Shown piece after piece: positions 23,300 through 35,800 of a stretch of 64,000 bases of DNA. Each line of letters opens with the position of its first letter. Within the stretch, counting starts at the first letter, position 1. The stretch spans positions 10,786,001-10,850,000 of the forward strand of contig OX485809.1 in assembly GCA_950295325.1 (NCBI GenBank), read 5' to 3'. The stretch comes from Polytrichum commune. Its lineage: Eukaryota > Streptophyta > Polytrichopsida > Polytrichales > Polytrichaceae. The translations under genes and the position numbers were made by a program. Under the pieces are notes generated by a model. That model made no database searches and was not told where the DNA came from. It saw only the letters and a list, made by a program, of their open reading frames with translations.

Positions 23300-23463
23300 G
23301 GAAAGAAAAAGTACAAAGGAATACTTGGTGAAATGGTGAGGATACCATGAGAAAGAAACCGCTTGGGTGGCGGCAAGAGACATGGTCAACACCAATGAAT
23401 TGGTGAAGCACTTTGAAGAAACTAAGGCTAGACATTCCAATAAAAAGAAGCGTAGGCATTGAT
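23300..23463 (+). pseudogene. Chromodomain remnant of copy 2
   Basis: EYLVKW, TGA (23337-23339), GYHEKETAWVAARDMV, then NTNELVKHFEETKARHSNKK and a final stop. This is the chromodomain tail of a chromovirus integrase. It is the homologue of 5941-6110. Confidence 0.72.
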
Positions 23464-24276
23464 GAGGACATCAATCTCCTTTAGTGGGGGAGAGACTCTA
23501 GTAGCAAACATAGCTTCGAGGTTAATTCCTCCACAACATGCACTTGTTCTTTGGCTTGAGGGAATAAAGTCCAAACTTTAGTGGTGCAAAGAGAAAAGTA
23601 TGAGATGAGGTCCTAGTCTTGTACTTGTGTTTGGTTAATGGAAGAGGGGGAATAGACATGCCAAACTAGGTTGGGTAAGCCGAGTAATTGGGGGCCATGG
23701 CTTGGAGGGGCCTTGGATAAAACCAAGAAACTTCTTAGTTGTGGGCTTGTCCGGGCGGGGACAAGGTGATGGCGCGTGCTCATAAAAGTGCTACCCGCGA
23801 GCTAACGAGAGTTGGCGCATGGGAGTCATGAACCCATGTCTCGAAAGAGCAAAGTGGGAACCGAGTCGGGCGGGACTTGGCATCACCCCCGTGCGATCGA
23901 GGCGTGGCTTAACAATGGAAAGCCATCTCGGAGTTGCAACCGAGACAACTTAGTGGAAGCGTTGAGGTCTCGCCTAGATGTGTCATGTTAGGCTAGTGGA
24001 GCCTAACGGGGGAGGCCCCAAAGGAGGGGCAACCCAAGTGAGTCCCAAAGTAGGTGGGTCTAGTATAGGTTAGGTCCTTGGATGAGAGATCCAAGGTCGC
24101 TAACGGACCACCTAGGAACGACACCTTTGGGACCATGCCAAATTTGAAGATGCATTGTGGGGGTCGCGCCCTAAGGTAAACACAATGCCGCACCATAGAG
24201 GATGGCAACTTGAGAATTGGTGTGCCGACTACGAGTATAGTCGATGAGGGCATCGACTCCGTTTGGTGGGGGTGAG
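23464..24276 (+). other. 3' non-coding region and polypurine tract of copy 2
   Basis: About 800 bp between the chromodomain and the right LTR with no gene. It ends in the polypurine tract GTTTGGTGGGGGTGAG (24261-24276). Confidence 0.65.
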
Positions 24277-25249
24277 TGTCGCGCACCTCTCCATAAGGAG
24301 TGCCCGAAACACCATGGGCACAAGGGGGACCCCGGAGTGACACCCGGGACTTGTGGCGCCATTGGTGAGAGGGCCCAAGTGATCCTAGTGTGGGTGAGGG
24401 CCCCGGGCGTTGGGAACGCCTCCCACCCACAAAGACTAGGAGGCATGAGGGTGAGGCCATGAGCTATGCGTAGCTCATGGCGTGGTGATTCTAGAATGCT
24501 CAAGATCACCTCAATCGGAGGTGTGAGCTAGGAGTTATGGCCATTTGAGTGGGGTGCTGTCCCGGGACAGCGCCCTGGTGCAGCAGTGCCTGGGAGTGAC
24601 TCCCGGGACTGCCAAGGTTCAAAGAGGCATAACGTCCTCATAACTTGCCCAAATGAGGCAAGTGAGGAGTCCATCGGCATCTACGTGAAACGTAGATGAA
24701 GATGGAGTAGTTGGTTGCTAGCCTCGGACATCGTACAAGGAAGTTATGATGGTCTGAAGCTGCTAGAGGCTTCTTAGCCCAGCAGCTAAGGGAGAATGTC
24801 CACTTGGCCCCAACTCTTGGTGGAGAGACAAGAGGTTGGTTGACGGTGGGGTAGGGGCCCCGTGTAAAGTCCTAGAGGCTTATATGGGTGAGGTGGTGTG
24901 GCCTCACCCACCCGAGGCCGAACGGCAAGGCCTCCATGGGCATTGGCCCATTGTGAGGCCATAGTTGCCTAGTATGGTTCGGGTTGTTGTAGTGTTGCTC
25001 CGGCAATGCGATGATCAACATGGGATTGGACTTCCATGGATGGAAGTCCACATCTAGGAATGGGTTACGGATTAAGGGGTGAGTCCCGAAAGCAAAGTAG
25101 GAGGGTTGGTTCCCTCCTATGAACTATAAGGTCCGGGGTAGGAGGAGCTAATCATTGGCATGGCGGAATGCGAATGGTTAGCGCTCGTAACCTTTGCTAG
25201 AATTGAAAATTGGCAAGATTGTCAAGGGGAGCTAGCAAGGGTTGCGACA
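24277..25249 (+). repeat. 3' LTR of copy 2
   Basis: 973 bp, nearly identical to 18730-19702. The host pol frame appears open back through its last ~90 bases by chance. Confidence 0.93.
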
Positions 25250-28200
25250 AAACCGAAGCCGTTACCGGTTAGTAGACTAGCCGGGCTAGGTGGGTTAGGT
25301 ATAAACCTAGTTACTAAAGAAGCCCTCTTCGAGGAGCAGTTTGTATTGATTTTGACCGAGAAGTTTCTCGAAAATAATACTAAGGGAAAAACCACGCTTG
25401 TTTGCCCTGCTAGCATTTCTTGTGTGCTTGATGAGTTTCAAGATGTCTTAACAAACGAACTCCCGGAGGACTTGCCTCCAGTGCGGGAGGTTGATCATAA
25501 GATCGAGTTAGTGCCCGGGGCGGAACCGCAGAATAAAGCTCCGTACCGGCTTAACCAAAGTGAGTTGGTTGAGCTTAAGCGGCAACTAACGGAGCTACTT
25601 GCTCGGGGCTACGTTCGGCCGAGCAAGTCGCCGTTCGGCGCGCCCGTATTTTTTGTAAGTAAAAAGGGCGGTCAAATGCGAATGTGCATTGACTACCGTG
25701 CCCTTAACCAAGTGACGGTTAAGAATAACTACCCTTTACCGCGAGTCGATGACTTGCTAGATAGGTTAGCCGGAGCGAAGTGTTTCAGTCGGATTGACTT
25801 GAAATCGGGCTACTATCATATTCGGGTAGCGGCACAAGATGTATACAAAACGGCGATGAGAACTCGATACGGGTCGTATGAGTTTCTCGTGATGCCGTTC
25901 GGGTTGTGTAATGCGCCGGCAACGTTCATGTCGATTATGAACGGCATTTTTCATGACGAAATGGATGAATGCGTGGTCGTCCATATTGACGACATTCTAA
26001 TCTACTCGCGAAGTGAGGTAGAGCACGCGCGTGACCTTAGGAAGGTCTTAGAAAAACTTAGAGCGAATAAACTCTACGTTAACGCGGAGAAAAGCGAGTT
26101 CGCGCTAAAGGAGTTAGACTTCTTGGGTCACGTTTTGGGCGGAGATGGAATCCGCCCGGACCCGAAGAAAATTCAAGCCATCCGGGAGTGGGAGACTCCG
26201 CGGACGCAAAAGGGAGTGAGGTCATTTTTAGGCTTAGCTAACTATTATCGAAAGTACATTAAGAACTTTTCAAAAGTAGCGTTGCCACTTTCAAACCTGT
26301 TAGGTAAGGAGGGGCAGCCCCTCAAGTGGGACGAAGCGTGCGCGAATGCTTTTGACGAACTCAAAACGCTATTATCAACTGCGGGGGTGTTGAAATACCC
26401 CGAGTTCGATAAGAAGTTCAAAGTGCATACCGATGCGAGTGGTTTCGCAATCGGGGGCGTCTTGATGCAATACGGCCACCCAGTGGCGTACGAGAGCCGC
26501 AAGTTGACCGGGAGTCAACTTCGGTGGCCAACTCATGAAAAAAAGTTGTACGCAATAGTGCATTGCCTTAAGAGTTGGCGGCCGGAAAACGAAGGTTTTC
26601 ACGGACAATATCTCGCTAAAGTATTTGGACTCGAAGGCGCAGGCTACTCCGAAAGAGTTGCGGTGGTATGACACCATCATTTCGATGGATGTCGAGTTGA
26701 TCCACAAGCCGGGGCGAGATAACCTAGTGCCGGACGCACTTAGCCGCCGCGAGGAGTTGCTAACTTCTCGATTGCTAATGCTAGCGGAAGAAGACGTCGA
26801 CGAGGTCGAACGGGAATTCCAAGATGATATCCGGGAAGCGATGAAACATGACGAAGACGCCGTGACGAACAACAAGTTCTTCGATGCTAAAGGCACGAGT
26901 AAGAACATGCCGGGAGGCCGGCGAATGCGAAATTTGAAGCGAAAGAATGGGCTTCACTATTTCAAGCAAATTAGGTTGTACGTCCCGGACGGCGAACTTC
27001 GGAAGCGGTTGCTTCACGAGTTTCACGACACGCCGCTAGCGGGGCATAAGGGAGTTCGCGCCACGATGGCCGAACTCCAGAAACGGTACTTTTGGCCGTG
27101 TATGGGCGCCGATGTTGAAGAATACGTCAAAGCGTGCGTCAAATGTCAAATGACAAAACATAGCACTCAACCCAAAATCGGGAAGTTGAGGCCCTTACCT
27201 ATTCCTAAGCAAAATTTTTACTCGATCTCGATGGATTTCATGACGGGTATCCCGAAGGTAGCGGGAGACGACGCGATAATGGTTATCGTTTGTCGCCTAA
27301 GTAAGTGGTCGGCGTTTGTGCCTTGCGCGAAGCAAGCCACGGCCGAAGAGGTAGCACAATTGTTTTGGACAATTGGGTTAGGGTTAGAGGGTTCCCGTGG
27401 GACATAGTTAGCGATCGCGGATTAGTATTCCAAACGCAGTTTTGGCAACACGTAATGCGACGCACCGGAGTGAGGTTGTCAATGACAACGGCTTGGCATC
27501 CGCAAGGCGATGGCCAAACCGAAAGGATCAATTCTATCCTCAACATGTATATGAGGGCATTTTGCGAGAATGATCAACAAGATTGGCCAACACTTATACC
27601 TCTTGCCGAATTATGCTATAACACTACGGTTTCTAGAACTACGGGCAAGACCTCGTTCTATTTGTGTTACGGGCAAGAGGCGGTGTTAGCAAGTGACTTG
27701 TCCGTTGGTCAAAGTGAGTTTACTCGTGACCAAGAACGACTCTCGGGTTACTACTCGCTCGACGCAGCCCAATGGGTTGCGCGGAGGCAAATGATACTCC
27801 GAAACGCTAAGGCCATGATGGCCAAAGCGTAAGATAGATACGCGAGTGCGGTAAACAAGAAACGGAGAGAGGTATCATTCCAAATCGGAGAGAAGGTATG
27901 GCTGGACTCGCGGAACTTAGGAATTCCGACGGAATTTTCGATTAAATGGTCCGCGAGGTGGATAGGCCCGTTTCCGGTGAAGAAGATTCTTCATCCGGAT
28001 GTGTACGTGCTGGACTTAGGCAAACGAGTTGGTAAGAGTTGGCATCCGGTGTTTCACGTTTCCTTACTCAAGAAGTATCACCGCGACAAGAAAGAATTGC
28101 ACTTGTGGCAGGAAGATCCGAGGCCGCCGCCGGAGTATGAACTTTGGGACGGGGCAGTTGGAAAGGTCACGGCAATTCTAGACTCGCGGCAAATACATGG

Positions 28201-28540
28201 ACGAGGGAAGCAATATAAGTGCTTGATGCACGGCTACTCGCCATATGAGTACGAGTGGATAAACGGGGTGAACTTACCGCACGCCAAAACTCTTATCAAG
28301 GCGTTCGAGGCTCGTAAGCTCGCCGAAGCGGCTAACGCCAAAGCGAACAAGCCGGCACGAAAGCGCACGACGACTAGCAAGAAGTTGCCGCCTCTCATTG
28401 ACGATAACGACATTGAGGAGGATGAGGGTCTAGTGACGCGACGGGACGAGGAGCCAACTAACCCATTGGATGTGCCACGTTATACGAAACCCACTAAGAA
28501 CAAACGTAGAATGGCCGGTCCCATCCACGTTAGGCATTGA
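25250..28540 (+). pseudogene. Chromovirus pol: RT, RNase H, integrase, chromodomain (3' part of gag-pol)
   Basis: Continues the protease frame after the nested element. RT has [35 protein letters not shown] and the catalytic [11 protein letters not shown] (Asp codons 25988-25993). RNase H follows ([15 protein letters not shown] ... FTDN). The integrase has an HHCC region (HEFHDTPLAGHKG ... CVKCQ) and DDE residues in SMDFMTGIP, VSDRGLVF and GDGQTERIN. The C-terminal chromodomain has YEYEWINGVNLPHAKTLI, then a basic tail ending at TGA 28538-28540. Defects: a frameshift with probable small deletion at ~26575-26592, a second shift at the T run 27363-27366, and TAA at 27830-27832. The two frameshifts cancel. 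Once a full replicase, now inactive. Confidence 0.9.
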
Positions 28541-29194
28541 TATGTTGGCGAGGTCGCCAACGCCTCTAAGTGGGGGAGGGCATGTACCCCAAATCGAGCA
28601 AAAGTTGAGTAGAAAGGAAGTGCAACCCAAAGCACAAGCTAAGGAAAGCTAAGATTGTGAAAGAAAAACGGTGAGAGCACAAGTACACGTAGAACGAACC
28701 TAAGTCGAAGTCGGAAGATGGGCGCCGCCAAGGGGACTATCGAAGCAAAGTAAGATGGCTTGGTTGTGGCGATACCAAGGTGCGGGTGCCGAGCGTGAGG
28801 AGGATCTCCCACATGGCACACCCCGGAGCGAAAGCGCATGAATGGCCAATCATGTCCTAATGGGTAAACGGGGGAAGGTCTAGCTAACTCGAACGCATTC
28901 TATTACCAGCCGGCAACAAATACCCGATACTCGCTGCGGCCAGGCGAGGTCTAAAGACCGAGGGACTTGAGGATTGTTCTAGAGGTGGCAATTCCCGATT
29001 CATCACGAACGGGAGCCGCAATGGATTGGCGCAAGTATGAGGGAAGGCACACGCGTTTAAAGCCTTCGCCTTGGAAGCTAACACGAGCCGGTGAAGGATC
29101 CACACCGAGGGCGTTTAGACTTCGCCCCGTCCGGGACGGGAAGAGCCGTACTAAAGACTTGATGCGGACATCAAGTGTTCTAAGTGGGGGAGGA
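28541..29194 (+). other. 3' untranslated region and polypurine tract of the chromovirus
   Basis: No gene. It ends in TAAGTGGGGGAGGA just before the right LTR. Confidence 0.7.
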
Positions 29195-29707
29195 TGTAAG
29201 GCCCCGTTAGAACGGACTAAACACTTAAGAGGTTTTGGGTGCGGCCTTGAGCCGCACCTCTTGAGTTAGGGTTGAACCCGGTTGGGTTTCCGGACTAAGG
29301 CGGGAGGACTTAGTCGCGAAGGTGGGGTGACCCGTGGCGCGAGGCACAAAGGTCTTGGCCGCGAGGCTAAGGGGTGAGTCTTTGAAGAGACTCGGAGCAC
29401 ATGCGGGGCATGTGGGAAATGCCCAACTCCCGGGCCGTGGCAAGGGTCCGGGGTGCCGAGGGATGACTATTAATAGCCCCAAAGGAGTGTTAGGAAACTA
29501 GCACGTAAGTACTTAGGATCGGGACTCGTTGGGACTAGTCGGGACTAGTCACAACGAGCCGGGACGCGTCGGGACATGTCGGGACAAGTCGGGGCTAGTC
29601 CGGGACTAGTCATGGCGAGTCGGGACTCACGGTGCAAAGTGGTTTGCAGGTTGTGAGTTAGAAGCTTTGCGCGGGGCGCAAGGGACGTGACGTTGAGCGA
29701 CGTTACA
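29195..29707 (+). repeat. 3' LTR of the chromovirus
   Basis: 513 bp, matching 16337-16848 with a few substitutions and one extra G. Confidence 0.93.
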
Positions 29708-32700
29708 GTGGGGATAGTGTGGACCTGATTTTGACAACTATGATGTGGCTTGTGTATATGAATGTTTGTGGACCAATTAGTAATTCATGTTGAGAAGTTT
29801 TGTGTGTGCACTAGGATGACACCCTCTCGGAACCGAGAGGGTCTAGGATGGGTTTAGTATCGACCAGATTTTGAAAACTATGATATGGCTTTTGTATTTG
29901 AATGTATGTGGACCAAGTAGTAATTCATGTTGAAATTGTTTGCGGGTGCATGAGAGGGAGACCCTCTCGGAACCGAGAGGGTCAAGTTGGGGATAGTATG
30001 TACCAAATTTCGAAAACTGTGATTTGGCTCGTGTATGTGAATGTGTGTGGACAAGGTAGAAACTTAGGCTCAAAAGTTTTGTGGGTGCATGAGAGGGAGA
30101 CCCTCTCGGAACCGAGAGGGTCAAGGTGGGGATATTAAGGACCAGATTTTCACAACTATGATGTGGCTTGAGTATGTGACTGTATGTGGACAAGCTAGTT
30201 ATTCATGTTGAGAAGTTTTGTGTTTGCACTAGGATGAGACCCTCTCGGAACCGAGAGGGTCAAGGTGGGGAACCGAGAGGGTCAAGGTATGTGAAAGTGT
30301 GTGGACAAGGTAGAAACTTTGGTTCAAAATTCTTGTGGGTGCATAAGAGCTAGACCCTCTCGGAACCGAGAGGGTTTAGGTTGTGACAATTTGGACCAGA
30401 TTTTGACAAGTATGATGTGCATTGTGTATGTGATAGTATGTGGTCTAGGTAGGTGCATAGGTTGAAATTTTTAGTATGTTCACTAGAATGATACCCTCTC
30501 GGAACCGAGAGGGTATACCTTGAGATGTTTTGTACCAGATTTTGACAATAATGGGGTATGTATATGTAAAAGGCAGGTTTTTATGGTGAAATTTATTGTG
30601 TATGCACAATATTGAGACCATCTCGGAACCGAGAGGGTCTACGTGCTGGATTTCTGTACCATATGGTGGGAATTATGTATGTGGACTAGGTAGGACTTTG
30701 GGTGAACAGTTTTGTGAATGCACTGAGGTGAGACCCTGTCGGTTCCGAGAGGGTCAAGGATGGGGATTTTGGAAACTATGATGTGGCTTGTGTATGTGAA
30801 TGTATGTGGACTATGTAGGTACTTAGGTTGAAACTAATTTGTGGGTGCACGAGAGTGATACCCTCTCGGAACCAAGAGGGTCAAGGTTGGGATAGTGTGG
30901 ACTAGATTTTGACAACTCTCATGTGGCTTGTGTATATGAATGTTTGTCGACCATCTAGGTAATCATCATGATATTGAGTGTGTGTGCATGACAGTGGGAC
31001 CGTCTCGGAACCGAGAGGGTCTAGGATGGGTTTAGTATCAACCAAATTTTGAAAAATATGATGTGGCTTTTGTATGTGAATGTATATGGACCAACTAGTA
31101 ATTCATGTTGAAATTGTTTTCGTGTGCATGAGAGGGAGACCCTCTCGGAACCGAGAGGGTCAAGGTGGGGATTGTGTGGACCAGATTTTGACAACTCTGA
31201 TGTGGCTTGTGTATATGAATGTATATGGACAAGGTAGCAACTTAGTTTCAAACTTCTTGTGTGTGCATGAGAGTGGGACCGTCTCGGAACCGAGAGGATC
31301 TAGGATGGGTTTAGTATGAACCAGATTTTGAAAACTATGATGTGGCTTTTGTATGTGAATGTATGTGGACCAACTAGTAATTCATGTTGAAATTGTTTTC
31401 GTGTTCATGAGAGGGAGACCCTCTCGAAACCGAGAGGGTCAAGGTGGGGATTGTGTGGACCAGATTTTGACAACTCTGATGTGGCTTGTGTATATGAATG
31501 TATATGGACAAGGTAGCAACTTAGTTTCAAGCTTCTTGTGTGTGCATGAGAGTGAGACCCTCTCGGAACCGAGAGGGTCTAGGATGGGTTTAGTATGAAC
31601 CAGATTTTGAAAACTATGATGTGGCTTTTGTATGTGAATGTATGTGGACCAACTAGTAATTCATGTTGAAATTGTTTTCGTGGGCATGAGAGGGAGACCC
31701 TCTCGGAACCGAGAGGGTCAAGGTGGGGATAGTGTGGACCAGATTTTGACAACTCTGATGTGGCTTGTGTATATGAATGTATATGGACAAGGTAGCAACT
31801 TAGGTTCAAACTTCTTGTGTGTGCATGAGAGTGAGACCCTCTCGGAACCGAGAGGGTCAAGGTGGGGATAGTATAGACCAGATTTTGACAACTCTGATTT
31901 GGCTTGTGTATATGAATGTATGTGGACAAGGTAGCAACTTAGGTTCAAGCTTTTTGTGTGTGCATGAGAGAGAGACCCTCTCGGAACCGAGAGGGTCAAG
32001 GTGGGGATTGTGTGGACCAGATTTTGACAACTCTGATGTGGCTTGTGTATATGAATGTATATGGACAAGGTAGCAACTTAGTTTCAAACTTCTTGTGTGT
32101 GCATGAGAGTGAGACCCTCTCGGAACCGAGAGGGTCTAGGATGGGTTTAGTATGAACCAGATTTTGAAAACTATGATGTGGCTTTTGTATGTGAATGTAT
32201 GTGGACCAACTAGTAATTCATGTTCAAATTGTTTTCGTGTGCATGAGAGGGAGACCCTCTCGGAACCGAGAGGGTCAAGGTGGGGATAGTGTGGACCAAA
32301 TTTTGACAACTCTGATGTGGCTTGTGTATATGAATGTATATGGACAAGGTAGCAACTTAGGTTCAAACTTCTTGTGTGTGCATGAGAGTGAGACCCTCTC
32401 GGAACCGAGAGGGTCAAGGTGGGGATAGTATAGACCAGATTTTGACAACTCTGATTTGGCTTGTGTAAATGAATGTATGTGGACAACGTAGCAACTTAGG
32501 TTCAAGCTTTTTGTGTGTGCATGAGAGAGAGACCCTCTCGGAACCGAGAGGGTCAAGGTGGGGATAGTGTGGACCAAATTTTGACAACTCTGATTTGGCT
32601 TGTGTATATGAATGTATATGGACAAGGTAGCAACTTAGGTTCAAACTTCTTGTGTGTGCATGAGAGTGAGACCCTCTCGGAACCGAGAGGGTCAAGGTGG

Positions 32701-32836
32701 GGATAGTATAGACCAGATTTTGACAACTCTGATTTGGCTTGTATATATGAATGTATGTGGACAACGTAGCAACTTAGGTTCAAGCTTTTTGTGTGTGCAT
32801 GAGAGAGAGACCCTCTCGGAACCGAGAGGGTCAAGG
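29708..32836. repeat. 139-bp palindromic satellite, right part of the split array
   Basis: Continuation of the array at 13844-16336. Regular 139-bp units are clearest at 31020-32830, where frames repeat every 139 bp. Each has the GACCCTCTCGG-AA-CCGAGAGGGTC inverted repeat. Units at 30250-30800 are more diverged, and one has the centre inverted (GGTTCC, ~30730). It ends 39 bp before the splice acceptor of the next coding exon. Confidence 0.95.
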
Positions 32837-32875
32837 TGTCGGTTGTTCTAAAGATTGTATGCCTCATTTTTCCAG

Positions 32876-35800
32876 GAATCACAATCGATGGACCTTATTA
32901 TCATGGAGGAGCCCTCTATGGATGACTATAATGTTCCATTGGAGGGTCCTGTGTTACCTGTTGATCCACCTGTTGCAACAGATTCTTTGCGTCCGCTTGA
33001 TGAGTCCAACCCAGAGGAGACTGAGCTATTGATTCGGAGATCACAGAAAGAGGACTCTAATTCTGTTATACACCGGGTTCAAATCAAACCCCTTCTTAAG
33101 TCGCGTTTCTCTATTCCACTATGCCGCTTGCGTTGTCTTCCACTTGTTCGTCCCCTCAACGAGGTTCAGGTCGCTCGGTTGGAAAATGAGTTCGTCATGG
33201 GTTACCGCGAAGGTGACCGGGCCTTGTATGTCTCTCCCTACAACAACCTCAATGAGGTACTCAATGTCTCCGATGACATCCAAAATTCTTGGAGTTCATT
33301 GTGGAAAGAGGCCAATGAGGAATTCGACGCCATGCTCCAAAATGACCCTGACCTTGCCCACCTTTCTGGCAAGATGTTCTACGTGTGGGAGGGTAACCAC
33401 CGTTTGTCGGCATGGTGGAGGCACATCAATAAGCATCACTCGCTGGAGAAAGATTGGCACATCTCTGTTGACTGTATTGTCGTGGATCCAAGAAATTCCA
33501 CCGCGGTTTTCTTGAATGCCATGAATGACATCAATTGGTGAGTTCACTTTTCATTTTGTTTTTTTCCTCGATTTTGGTGTGGTGCATTGTTTCTTTGATT
33601 CTCATTACTTTGCCTTTTAGGTCCACGGAGCACGATCATGTTAAAGACAACCTCCCTGCCAAATTGCTTCGCATTCGTACATTTGGAAAAATGAAGCTTG
33701 AGGATTTCTCCGACCTCATTTCGGTTGACGACTACAAGATGTGCGAGTCTAAGATGGACAAGAATCCTACTTGGTATCCTCTCACATTGGATGTCTTCGT
33801 CAAGTTCTTGTACAAGGTAATTTTACTCCTGTCTATTGTTTTTCCTTTCCTCATGTTCTATGCATTTGTCTTTACTCACTTCTCTGTTTGTTATAGAGGG
33901 AGATATCCAATGCGGCGGATACTGCTGCACGGTTGTACCGCGAGGCCACTCCCGAGGCTCTTAGATCTGCTCCTGGGATTTGGGACGCTATGACAAAAGC
34001 CCAAGACAGATTGATCAAAAGTATTCGATCTAGAAGCTTTGAAAAGTTCATCTCCGTCGCCCACAAGGACAACGGCGATGACTTCTTCCAAGAGGTACAA
34101 CCTTCACCTCTTCACTTTTAGTTTGTTTCGTCGTTCGTATTTTTCCACTTAAACTTCAAGTACATTTTCTTACTTTGCATTATTCAATGTTGCAGATTGA
34201 CCGTCATTTTTCGTCCTTCCTTGTCCCTAATATGACTATTGAGAAACTACAAAAAGTTGCCACTACACATGTGGATGCTTCCTTTAAGGCTAGGTGGCTT
34301 CGATGGTGGAATTCCCCCGCCGATGTCAAAAACAAAAACAAGTTCCCCTCTTCTCTTCCTCTTCGCGAGAAAGTCCTCGACGATTGGCTTCACAAAGCTT
34401 CCTTTTGGGCACAGGTACTTCAATACCTTCATGTGGATAATGGGCTACTATGCATTTGTATGTATGTGGACCACCAAGTGTCACATATTGAAATTCTTGG
34501 AATTGCAATAGAGGCCGACCCTCACCAGATTTTCACAACTGTGATGTGGCTTGTGTATGTGTTTGTATGTGGTCCAATTAGTTATTCAGGTTGAGAAGTT
34601 TTGTGTGTGCACTAGGATGAGACCCTCTCGGAACCGAGAGGGTCTAGGATGGTTTTGTTATGGACCAGATTTTGACAACCTTTATGTGGCTTTCGTATGT
34701 GAATGTATGTGGACCAACTAGTAATTCATGTTGAAATTGCTTGTGGGTGCATTAGAGTGAAACCCTCTCGGAACCGAGAGGGTCAAGTTGGGGATAGTAT
34801 GGACCAGATTTTAAAAACTAGGATGTGGCTTGTATATGTGAATGTATGTGGACAAGCCAGTTATTCATTTTGTAATTTCTTGTTTGTGCATTAGCAGCGA
34901 ACCCTCTCGGAACCGAGAGGGTCTAGGATTGTTTCAGTATGGACCTGATTTTGAAACAGCTAGTTATTCATGTTGAGAAGTTTTGTGTGTGCACTAGGTT
35001 GAGACCCTCTCGGAACCGAGAGGGTCTAGTATGGTTTTAGTATGGACCAGATTTTGACAACATCTGATGTGGCTTGTGTATATGAATGTTTGTGGTCCAA
35101 TTAGTAATTCATGTTGAGAAGTTTTGTGCGTGCACTAGGATGAGACCCTCTCGGAACCGAGAGGGTCTAGGATGGCTTTTGTATTTGAATGTATGTGGAC
35201 CAAGTAGTAATTCATGTTGAAATTGTTTGCGGGTGCATGAGAGGGAGACCCTCTCGGAACCGAGAGTGTCAACTTGGGGATATTAAAGACCAGATTTTGA
35301 CAACTATGATGTGGCTTCAGTATGTGAGTGTTTGTGTACCAGCTAGTTATTCATGTTGAAATTGTTTGTGTGTGCATGAGAGTGAGACCCTCTCGGAGCC
35401 GAGAGGGCCAAGGTGGGGATAGTAAGGACCAGATTTTGACAACTATGAGGTGGCTTGTGTATATGAATGTTTGTGGACCAATTAGTAATTCATGTTTAGA
35501 AGTTTTGTGTGTTCACTAGGATGAGACCCTCTCGGAACCGAGAGGGTCTACTATGGTTTTAGTATGGACCAGATTTTGACAACTATGATGTGGATTGAGT
35601 ATGTGACTGTATGTGGACCGGCTAGTTATTCATTTTGAAATTTCTTGGTTGTGCACTAGGATGAGACCCTCTCGGAACCCAGAGGGTCTATGATGGTTTT
35701 GTTATGGACCAGATTTTGACAGCCTTGATGTGGCTTTTGTATGTGAATGTATGTGGACAAACTAGTAATTCATGTTTAAATGGATTGTGATTGCATTAGA

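Larger units (their letters stand above)
18730..25249 (+). mobile_element. Non-autonomous chromovirus-derived element (copy 2), nested
   Basis: A 6520-bp plus-strand insertion of the same family as 4157-11204. It has 973-bp LTRs in which I found two differences, an initiator Met-tRNA PBS, and a perfect TSD AAACC (18725-18729 and 25250-25254) within the host chromovirus pol gene. Its interior shares the same defects as copy 1: RT core missing, stops in the integrase, TGA in the chromodomain. Confidence 0.94.
16337..29707 (+). mobile_element. Chromovirus (Ty3/gypsy) with a nested second element
   Basis: A plus-strand LTR retrotransposon with LTRs of 512 and 513 bp (TGTAAGG...GTTACA), initiator Met-tRNA PBS, gag-pol in one frame, a chromodomain and polypurine tract TAAGTGGGGGAGGA. 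A perfect TSD GTGGG (16332-16336 and 29708-29712) lies within the satellite. I counted four substitutions and one indel between the LTRs, more than in the nested copy, so it is the older of the two. About half of its length is a second element inserted at 18730-25249. Confidence 0.94.

Noticed and set aside
4898-24509. Recurrent ORF beginning MILSILESPRHELRI and its overlapping frame MASPSCLLVFVGG
   Set aside because: It occurs in every LTR copy on either strand, has no domain and overlaps other frames. It is a property of the LTR sequence.
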